A stretch of 22,686 bases of DNA from an uncultured Thermomicrobiales bacterium (GTDB lineage: Bacteria; Chloroflexota; Chloroflexia; Thermomicrobiales; UBA6265): the NCBI GenBank assembly GCA_902806355.1, contig CADCWI010000082.1, positions 1 through 22,686 of the forward strand, read 5' to 3'. Below are positions 16,379 to 22,686 of the stretch, one piece after another (position 1 is the first letter of the stretch; the number at the start of each line of letters is the position of its first letter). A program made the translations under genes and the position numbers. The notes beneath the pieces are model-generated. The model was given only the letters and a program-made list of their open reading frames with translations, did no database searches and was not told the origin of the DNA.

Positions 16379-19300
16379 CTACGCATCTCGCGTGGGCTGG
16401 CTAACGGTCGTGGCCGTCAGAAACGCAACCGGGAAGTGGCGCAGCAGCGGTCCAACATCGAGATTCACTGTCTCGCCGTCCTGTGTGATCGTGACCTGGG
16501 CCTTCGTCGCCAGAGCGTCGATCAACGAACGATCAGCAATCTCTTGCGGGAGTTCAATCCTCGTCCCCTCCCAAACGTCCGTGCCGTCATCGATTCCCGG
16601 TGCGAGACCGAGTTCCGTCGTGAACCGTGGCACGATCACCACGCATCCGGAGTTCTGGATCGTACGCGCGAACGCCAGGACGTGATGCGCTTTCGGCCCG
16701 GTCACATCAAGCGCCACATAATCGCCGCTCGCGAAAACATCGGGGCACGTGCTCCGGAACGCCAGAAGTCGCTGCGAGAGGGCAAGCTTGACGGCACCGT
16801 CCTGCCGATGCTGCCAAAGCGTGGGAAGATCGGCATGGACATCCAGCAGGCTCCCCCTGTGCTGAAAATTCACCGGCCGCCGGTTGTCCGGATCGACGAG
16901 GCTGTCATCCCAGAGCTCCGTCCCCTGGTAGATATCGGGAACGCCGGGCGATGTGAGCTTCTGCACCTGTTGACCGAGGGCGTTGATCAGGCCGCCGTCA
17001 TTGACCCGTTCGTGGAACGCCTGGAAGTCCTCAATGAAGAGCCGTGACCGGCGGCGGTCGAACAGACCGTCGATGAACTCCGTCAGCGCCGTTTCATACG
17101 CTTCATCCGGGTTCACCCAGTTCGTCAGCCGGTTCGCTTCGCGCACGACCTTGATCATGTACGCCTTCACCCGTTCTGCATACACGGTACCCGGCGCCGC
17201 GGCAAACTCGTCCAGCGGCCAGGTGCCAATCAGGGTCTGATAGATCACGTACTCGTCGACACGCTGCGGCGCGAGCACACCGTCGATTTTCCTTTTCAAC
17301 TTGCGGTTCAGCTTGCTCCAGCGATTGATTGCCGCCCGCCATTCGGTCGGTAGCTCGCTTAGCACCGATATCCGGGCGCGGACATCCTCGCTGCGCTTGG
17401 TGTCATGCGTCGAGGAGTTGATCATCGATCGCGGCCAATTTCGCTTGCGGGCTCGGTTCTGCCGGTGGAACTCGTCAACGCTCGTGCCGAACCTGCTCGG
17501 GTCGCCTCCCACCTCATTGAGCGAGGTCAGGCGGTTGAACCGGTAGAATGCCGTATCCTCCAGCCCCTTTGCCATGACCGGTCCGGAGAGCTGCTGCAGT
17601 TTCATCGCGAAGAGACAGCCTGCTTCCCGGGGACTCGTCGAATCCGCCCCCATCTGGCCGAGAAGCACACCCTGAATGAAATCGAACACCGAGACATCGA
17701 CGGCCGGGCTGCGCCGTTTGGCCTGCTGCACCGCCTGCTCGACGTAGCGTCGGTCCAGCATGTCCGGCCCGCCCTCTGCGCAGGTGGAGTAGGTCCTGTA
17801 GACGGAGAAACAGGCGAGGATCTCGCGCAACGCCGCGCGAAGGTTATGTTGGGTGAAGTCACGCGACAGCCGATCCTGTTCCGAAATCCGGTTCAGGGCG
17901 TTGGTGAGGACATTCACCTCACTGGCGAACGCCTCTCGCATCATCCGATGCTTCATCTCGTAGACAAGGTCGGGGAACCGGATCCGGTCACCGGTGAAAC
18001 GGGCGTAGATCCGGTCGAACAGCACGCGCGACTCTGGATCGACAAAGAGCCCGGTCGCGGCCTGCGCGAACTCATAGCCCACGGTGCCCGCCACAGCCCA
18101 GTCGTCACGAAGCGCCTCCCCATGCTCGAGGATCTTCTCCGCCACGACATAGAGCGGCAATTGGCCACGCTCCTCCATGATCCGGTCAAGCATGGCGTCG
18201 ACCTCGACGCGAACCGGGATCGAGATGTCTTCCCAGCCAACACCGGTTTCGTCATCAGTCCGTGCACTCGTCCAGGCTGCGCGCGTCACCTCGACCATGG
18301 CGGCCTGCTGCAGGCATCGAAAATACGCCGTCGGATCCCAGAGCCCGTCAGGATGGTCAATCCTTACGCCATCGATGGAACCCTCCCCGATCAGCTCCAG
18401 CAACAGGCGATGCGTCTCCTTGAAAACCACTTCCTCTTCCTGGCGAATGGCCGCCAGGGTGTTGATCGCGAAGAACCGGCGGTAATTGATCTCCTCCGCG
18501 GCAACCCGCCACGAGCTGAGTCGGTACGGTTGGTGATCGAGCATCTCATCCAGCGCATCGAACGACCGTGGGTCACCGGGATGTCCATTGAACTCGGTCA
18601 CTGTGTTTTCAAGCGCCTGGCAGATCTCCGCCGACTGGTCAGCCAGTGTCTGTAACCGGTACTTGGCGAGCAGCTGTTCCCGGTACCGGGTTTCGCGGGC
18701 ATCGGCGGCCGTGCCGGCATCATCGACGTTGTCGAGATTCTCCAGCGCGGTACGAATACTCTGGAGCTCGAGCAGTTCGATGCGCTCCGGATCGAGCAGC
18801 CCTTCGAGTCGAGTCTCGATCCTCCGCAGAATCAACGGGTAGGTCACCGGGGAAATCGGGAAAGGCGTGTCCCAGTAGTCGATCCGAAACGCCCCTTGGT
18901 CGAACACAAGTTTGAGTTCGCCTCGCTCCAGCACCTCACCATATTGCCCGCCGAGAAAGGGCAGGAGCACCTTGCCGCGCAGCTCACGCTTGATCGGATT
19001 CCAGTCGATGTCGAAGTAGTCCGCGTACCGCGACACCTCTCCATTCTCGAGGACATCCTGCCACCAAACGTTGCGGCCACCCTCGATTCCCATGTGGTTG
19101 GGGACGAAATCAACGATCAGTCCGAGCCCGTGAGCGTGCAGCGCCGCCACCATGGCATCGAATTCGTCCCTCGTCCCGATCTCGGGATTGAGCATCCCGT
19201 AGTCGACGACGTCATAGCCATGCATCGAGCCCGGCGTCGCTCGGAAGATCGGCGACACATAGGCGTGCGATATCCCGAGTCCCGCCAGGTATGGCACGAC

Positions 19301-19453
19301 CCGCTCTACGTCCCGGAACGTGAACTGGTGGTTGAGTTGCAACCGGTAGGTCGCCCTTGGCGCGGGTCTCTCAAGGCGAGCCGCGAAGGTTTCAGATACG
19401 GCCTTCGATGGATCGAAGGTAGATTGACTGGACACAGAGGCTCCCAGAGGCAT
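16379..19453 (-). CDS. treY: Malto-oligosyltrehalose synthase
   Basis: About 1024 residues, a GH13 enzyme that turns the reducing-end alpha-1,4 bond of maltodextrins into the alpha-1,1 bond of trehalose. Landmarks: ATYRLQLN (34-41), YVSPIFRATPGSMHGYDV (65-82), VDFVPNHM (114-121), the nucleophile Asp366 in DGVRIDHPDGL, the acid Glu439 in VVAEKIL, AKGLEDTAFYR (628-638) and STHDTKRSEDVR (681-692), all characteristic of TreY. It is on the long side for the family because of a helical insert around 205-310. The ATG at 19453 has no Shine-Dalgarno; a GTG at 19435 has GGGAG five bases before it and may be the real start (1018 residues). It precedes treZ, giving the two-step glycogen/maltodextrin to trehalose route. 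No treX debranching gene is in the window. Confidence 0.96.
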   Translation of the reverse strand: MPLGASVSSQSTFDPSKAVSETFAARLERPAPRATYRLQLNHQFTFRDVERVVPYLAGLGISHAYVSPIFRATPGSMHGYDVVDYGMLNPEIGTRDEFDAMVAALHAHGLGLIVDFVPNHMGIEGGRNVWWQDVLENGEVSRYADYFDIDWNPIKRELRGKVLLPFLGGQYGEVLERGELKLVFDQGAFRIDYWDTPFPISPVTYPLILRRIETRLEGLLDPERIELLELQSIRTALENLDNVDDAGTAADARETRYREQLLAKYRLQTLADQSAEICQALENTVTEFNGHPGDPRSFDALDEMLDHQPYRLSSWRVAAEEINYRRFFAINTLAAIRQEEEVVFKETHRLLLELIGEGSIDGVRIDHPDGLWDPTAYFRCLQQAAMVEVTRAAWTSARTDDETGVGWEDISIPVRVEVDAMLDRIMEERGQLPLYVVAEKILEHGEALRDDWAVAGTVGYEFAQAATGLFVDPESRVLFDRIYARFTGDRIRFPDLVYEMKHRMMREAFASEVNVLTNALNRISEQDRLSRDFTQHNLRAALREILACFSVYRTYSTCAEGGPDMLDRRYVEQAVQQAKRRSPAVDVSVFDFIQGVLLGQMGADSTSPREAGCLFAMKLQQLSGPVMAKGLEDTAFYRFNRLTSLNEVGGDPSRFGTSVDEFHRQNRARKRNWPRSMINSSTHDTKRSEDVRARISVLSELPTEWRAAINRWSKLNRKLKRKIDGVLAPQRVDEYVIYQTLIGTWPLDEFAAAPGTVYAERVKAYMIKVVREANRLTNWVNPDEAYETALTEFIDGLFDRRRSRLFIEDFQAFHERVNDGGLINALGQQVQKLTSPGVPDIYQGTELWDDSLVDPDNRRPVNFQHRGSLLDVHADLPTLWQHRQDGAVKLALSQRLLAFRSTCPDVFASGDYVALDVTGPKAHHVLAFARTIQNSGCVVIVPRFTTELGLAPGIDDGTDVWEGTRIELPQEIADRSLIDALATKAQVTITQDGETVNLDVGPLLRHFPVAFLTATTVSQPTRDA

Positions 19454-19623
19454 GCGGCGCTATGCGAATCGGCAAGTGGCGGTTCGATATGTGGTCGGGT
19501 GTGGCGATCGGTGGACAGACGCCCTGACACGGTGCCGGCCGCCTACAAGCCTAACGGATCACGGACCGATCGACTTCTGGCTGGAATGCCCTACAAACAA
19601 CCGTACAGGCAGGTTCCCCGACT

Positions 19624-21111
19624 CTAAGGCTTGTGGAACAGTGTCGCGTTGCGCTCCCGTTCGCGTTCGCACCAGTCCTCAATGGACTGGAGGCGCTCCT
19701 TCACCTCCACCAGCTGAAGCGCGACCTGTCGTGGCGCCGTGCCGCCGGGGATATCCCGCATTGCCGCACTCGACCGCGCATCCAGCGGTGGCCTTTCCTG
19801 GGCGAACACGGGGTGGATCGTCGCCCATTCGTCGTCCGAGAGATCGGCGAAGGTCTTGCCCTGGCGAATGCAGGTCGCCACCAGCTGCCCGACAATCCCA
19901 TGAGCCTCGCGGAACGGAACACCATGTTTCGCGAGCAGATCCGCCGCATCGGTCGCGAGCGTGAAGTCCGCGACCGCCGTCTCCCCCAGCCGCGCTTCGT
20001 CGAATCGCATCGATCTCAGCATCGGCGGCACGACATCGAGGATGGCGAGGATCGTGTCGACGGAGTCGAACAGTCCCTCCTTGTCCTCCTGCATGTCCTT
20101 GTTGTACGCGAGCGGCAAGCCCTTGAGTGTCGTCAGCAGAGCGAGCAGGTTGCCGAACACGCGGCCGGATTTCCCGCGCGTGAGCTCGGCGATATCGGCG
20201 TTCTTTTTCTGCGGCATAATCGAGCTTCCGGTCGAGAAGGCGTCGTCGAGCTCCGCAAACCGGAACTCCCCTGACGACCAGAGGATGATCTCTTCGCTCA
20301 GCCGGGAGAGGTGCACGGCGATCACGGAGCATGTAAAGTGCGTATCCAGCACGAAGTCTCGATCCGACACGCCATCGAGGCTGTTGGCGGTGATCCCCGC
20401 AAAGCCAAGCTCGTCCGCTACGGCCCCCCGGTCGATCGGAAACGACGTTCCCGCCAACGCTCCGGAGCCGAGGGCCAGCACATTCGTCCGCCGGTGAGCC
20501 TGCTGGACACGGTCGAGGTCCCGCAGTGTCATCTCCGCATACGCCAGCATGTGATGCCCGAGCATCACCGGCTGTGCCCGTTGGAGATGGGTGTAGCCCG
20601 GCATGACCGCGTCGGGATAGCGTGCGGCTACATTGAGCAGTCCGCCGGCAAACGCGACCAGACCACTGGCGATCTCAACGAGCGCGCCGCGCGTCCAGAA
20701 TCGGAGATCACTGGCGACCTGGTCGTTGCGACTGCGGCCCGTGTGCAGTTTTCCGGCCGTCGCGCCGATCAGCTCGCGTAACCGCCGCTCGACACCGGTG
20801 TGGACATCCTCGTCCGCGATTTCCAGGACGAAAACGTCCCGATCGACCTCGTCGAGGATCGTCCAGAGACCATTGATAATCGCCTCAGCATCGGCGGGGG
20901 TGATGATCCCTTGCCGGCCCAGCATCCGGGCGTGGGCAATCGATGCCCGGATGTCTTCCCTGATCATTCGCACATCGAAGCTGACCGATGCGTTGAACGC
21001 TTCCAGGCGAGCGTCGGGAGACATCGCGAACCGTCCGCCCCACGCCTTGCGGTTGTCCGGGACGCCGTCTGTGCCATCCGCGATTGCTGGCTTGCGTGGC
21101 TCATCGATCAT
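19624..21111 (-). CDS. argH: Argininosuccinate lyase
   Basis: About 495 residues. It catalyses the last step of arginine synthesis, splitting argininosuccinate to arginine and fumarate, as a cytoplasmic homotetramer. All signatures are intact: KAWGGRF near the N-terminus, TGRSRNDQ (124-131), GYTHLQRAQP (172-181, catalytic His175) and GSSIMPQKKN (295-304, catalytic loop Ser). The ATG at 21111 is chosen because KAWGGRF lies about 22 residues in, as in homologs, and GGGAG precedes it by ten bases; the frame extends upstream to 21249 without family similarity. No argG is adjacent. It is divergent from the SH3b-NodB gene and 170 bases upstream of treY on the same strand. It is the functional reference for the motif-deficient paralog at the left end of the window. 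Confidence 0.97.
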   Translation of the reverse strand: MIDEPRKPAIADGTDGVPDNRKAWGGRFAMSPDARLEAFNASVSFDVRMIREDIRASIAHARMLGRQGIITPADAEAIINGLWTILDEVDRDVFVLEIADEDVHTGVERRLRELIGATAGKLHTGRSRNDQVASDLRFWTRGALVEIASGLVAFAGGLLNVAARYPDAVMPGYTHLQRAQPVMLGHHMLAYAEMTLRDLDRVQQAHRRTNVLALGSGALAGTSFPIDRGAVADELGFAGITANSLDGVSDRDFVLDTHFTCSVIAVHLSRLSEEIILWSSGEFRFAELDDAFSTGSSIMPQKKNADIAELTRGKSGRVFGNLLALLTTLKGLPLAYNKDMQEDKEGLFDSVDTILAILDVVPPMLRSMRFDEARLGETAVADFTLATDAADLLAKHGVPFREAHGIVGQLVATCIRQGKTFADLSDDEWATIHPVFAQERPPLDARSSAAMRDIPGGTAPRQVALQLVEVKERLQSIEDWCERERERNATLFHKP

Positions 21112-21132
21112 GGGCAGGGTGCTCCCTGGCAA

Positions 21133-21161
21133 GCAGTAAAAACGTGCATGCCTGATGTCAA
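21133..21161 (-). promoter_or_regulatory. argH: Candidate argH promoter
   Basis: On the minus strand a full-consensus TTGACA (21156-21161) is followed 17 bases later by TACTGC (21133-21138), a weak -10; TTTACT just upstream of it is an alternative. The spacer holds GCATGC. It would give a short leader before the ATG at 21111, with the start of transcription very close to the ribosome binding site. Confidence 0.4.
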
Positions 21162-21332
21162 TACTTGGCCGACGCAATGCCTGGAATCGTACGGCCAGGC
21201 TGCGAGACTTGCGGTATGCTTGGATCATCCACGACTCATGGAACCCCATCCATGATACGACGACGATGAACGCACACTACCATCTGGTCGTTCCCGCCTA
21301 GACCAATCGGACCAGAAGAAGGATCGGCACCG

Positions 21333-22262
21333 GTGAAGGACGGATTCAACGCCCGCACGCTATGGATTCGTGCTGTCAGCCATGGTCGCGCACTGATGAT
21401 CGTGACGGTCATCCTGGTTGGCTTGCAGCCGGCTGCGGTCAGCGCCGCGACGATCCTTGGGGCGGACGCTGTCAACATTCGTGCCTGCCCGTCGCTCGAT
21501 TGCGATGTCGTCGGGATCGCTCCTTTGGGTGCCGATGTCGATGTTACCGGCGACGAGCGGGAAGGCTGGGTGCCGGTTTCGTGGGGCAACGTCGAAGGAT
21601 TCGCCTATGCCCTTTTCCTCGATGTGGACGGGAATGCACCGTGGCTGGTCCAGGGCGATTCGGCCTGCAATCGGGTCGCGCTGATCTTCAATATCGGTAT
21701 TGGAGAGGCGCCATCCACATCGATCGTCGATACGCTCGTCGCAAACCGGGTGCCCGCCACGATGTTCCCGATGGGCTGGTGGGCGGAAGCGCATCCGGAT
21801 TACCTCATGACACTCGACGAGGCAGGTTTCGTGATCGGCACCCATGGTGACGAGCAACTGTTCCTGACGACGCTCGATGACGAGGCGGTCACCACCGATG
21901 TCGCCAACTCCGTCTCCGCCATTGAATCGGTCATCGGACGCGAAATCGATCCCTGGGTCACCCCTTATGCCGCAGAGACGGACGAACGTGTCCGCCAGCT
22001 CGTGGCCGGGATGGGCCTGATGCCCGTCGGATGGGGTGTCGCCGCGGCGGATTACGGCGCTGATGCGACCGCCGACAGCGTCTATACTCGCGTCATGAGC
22101 GGTATCGGACCAGGTACGATCGTCGAAATGCATCTCGATGGACCGGCGACCGGGGTCTCGACCGCGCTCGCGCTTCCGCTTATCATCCGTGATATCCAGG
22201 CTCAGGGATACGACCTCGTTACCGTTCCTGATCTTGCGGAACCCTGCCCCCGCCAAGCGTAG
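21333..22262 (+). CDS. Exported SH3b and NodB-like protein with degenerate deacetylase motifs
   Basis: 309 residues. A signal peptide or membrane anchor (about 20-38, ending AVSA) is followed by a bacterial SH3 domain (about 40-98, VNIRACPS to GFAYALFLD) and a polysaccharide deacetylase (NodB/CE4)-like domain (about 114-305). The CE4 fold pattern is clear: APSTSIVDTLVANRVPATMF, GFVIGTH, DERVRQLVAGMGL, GPGTIVEMH. The active-site motifs are changed: TFDDG is IFNIG (118-122), so the base and a metal Asp are gone; HSxxH is HGDEQ (171-175), keeping one His; RxPY is VTPY (209-212). Only the final His (267) remains typical. Metal-dependent deacetylation is therefore doubtful, and it may bind cell-wall glycan instead. 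The GTG start at 21333 has AAGGA about nine bases upstream. Confidence 0.85.
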   Translation: MKDGFNARTLWIRAVSHGRALMIVTVILVGLQPAAVSAATILGADAVNIRACPSLDCDVVGIAPLGADVDVTGDEREGWVPVSWGNVEGFAYALFLDVDGNAPWLVQGDSACNRVALIFNIGIGEAPSTSIVDTLVANRVPATMFPMGWWAEAHPDYLMTLDEAGFVIGTHGDEQLFLTTLDDEAVTTDVANSVSAIESVIGREIDPWVTPYAAETDERVRQLVAGMGLMPVGWGVAAADYGADATADSVYTRVMSGIGPGTIVEMHLDGPATGVSTALALPLIIRDIQAQGYDLVTVPDLAEPCPRQA

Positions 22263-22283
22263 TCCCCGCACAACAGATCGCCA

Positions 22284-22322
22284 CTGAGCTGCTGGTCCTT
22301 GTCACGGACCGGTGACGCTCAG
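22284..22322 (+). terminator. Nested stem-loop after the SH3b-NodB gene
   Basis: CTGAGC (22284-22289) pairs with GCTCAG (22317-22322), enclosing GTCAC (22301-22305) with GTGAC (22312-22316). GGTCC (22294-22298) with GGACC (22306-22310) is a competing stem that shares the same bases. It begins 21 bases after the stop codon and may be a terminator without a T-run. Confidence 0.4.
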
Positions 22323-22350
22323 CGTTCGCGAGACGTTCCTGCCGAGTGGC

Positions 22351-22356
22351 TATACT
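22351..22356 (+). promoter_or_regulatory. -10-like element before the last gene
   Basis: TATACT matches the -10 consensus at 5 of 6 and lies 50 bases before the ATG at 22407. I find no good -35 at the right distance, so the call rests on the -10 alone. Confidence 0.3.
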
Positions 22357-22406
22357 ATGGTTTAGCACAGGCGTTCGCATTTTCAGCATTGGGACAGAGT
22401 CGCACC

Positions 22407-22686
22407 ATGATCAAGACCACCCCTTCCGCGACCGCATCCCCCGCTCCCCGTGTTCGCAATCTCCGCGACGAGATGACCGAACTCCAACGTCGGTTGCATG
22501 GCGCCGCCATCGCCTCCGTTGACATGTCCCGCTCAGGAGCGCTCGAGCTGGGCATCGGCGCCGGTCCACTCGATGATCCCTACCGCCTGCCGGATGTCTG
22601 GCCGCTGCGGCTGGAACGCCTTGAAGGGCCGATCACTGCTCGCCCACTCGTTCCCGCACGGGCCGGTGCGTCACGGTTTCGCCATT
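22407..22686 (+). CDS. Unrecognised protein, N-terminal part (runs off the window)
   Basis: An open frame of 93 codons from the ATG at 22407 to the right edge, with high third-position GC as in the other genes. The N-terminus is Thr/Ser/Ala/Pro-rich (TTPSATASPAPR), followed by a short helical stretch (LRDEMTELQRRLHGAAIAS) and then Leu/Arg/Pro-rich sequence. No signal peptide or known motif is seen. The part available is too short to assign a family; a nuclease of the NurA kind crossed my mind, but no catalytic motif lies within the window. The ribosome binding site is weak. A -10-like TATACT lies 50 bases upstream. Confidence 0.6.
   Translation, partial: MIKTTPSATASPAPRVRNLRDEMTELQRRLHGAAIASVDMSRSGALELGIGAGPLDDPYRLPDVWPLRLERLEGPITARPLVPARAGASRFRH

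Noticed and set aside
17405..18655. Long plus-strand frame (416 codons) opposite treY.
   Set aside because: Shadow of treY; no independent start signal or family pattern.

Overview
The window reads as a high-GC bacterial chromosome segment. Two things suggest a Chloroflexota member near the Thermomicrobia (order Thermomicrobiales or a relative): a Tat-exported binding protein ending in a Ser-Pro-Ala-Thr-rich tail, and the gene content (orphan form II CoxL-type molybdoenzyme, TreY/TreZ, SH3b-NodB fusion). This is an inference from style and content; no rRNA or marker gene is present. I see no tRNA, rRNA, CRISPR array, insertion sequence or prophage.

Left part (1-8 kb). A minus-strand gene encodes a full-length relative of argininosuccinate lyase in which all three signature loops are altered. 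Head-to-head with it, a plus-strand operon encodes a complete BMP-type (nucleoside-like) ABC importer: binding protein, double ATPase and two permeases. A strong stem-loop lies between the binding-protein and ATPase genes. A LuxR-type regulator follows, whose receiver domain lacks the phospho-acceptor Asp.

Middle (8.2-11.9 kb). An orphan xanthine dehydrogenase/CO dehydrogenase-type large subunit carries the form II AYRGAGR motif and has no small or medium subunit beside it. After it come about 790 bases without a convincing gene, which hold a 17-bp palindrome, a GC-rich hairpin and a good sigma-70-like promoter. The promoter points at a small Cys-rich protein.

Right part (11.9-21.1 kb, all minus strand). 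In transcription order: a true argH, treY, treZ and a GHL6-type glycoside hydrolase-like protein. TreY and TreZ together convert maltodextrins or glycogen ends to trehalose; the GHL6 protein may be part of the same unit. Divergent from argH, on the plus strand, lies an exported SH3b plus NodB-like protein whose deacetylase motifs are mutated. A partial, unrecognised gene runs off the right edge.

The main theme is three proteins with an intact fold signature but lost canonical active-site or phosphorylation residues: the lyase paralog, the receiver and the deacetylase. The true argH in the same window serves as an internal reference for the first. The best candidate for something undescribed is the pseudo-lyase paired with the BMP importer, possibly extended by the pseudo-receiver regulator and the orphan molybdoenzyme.
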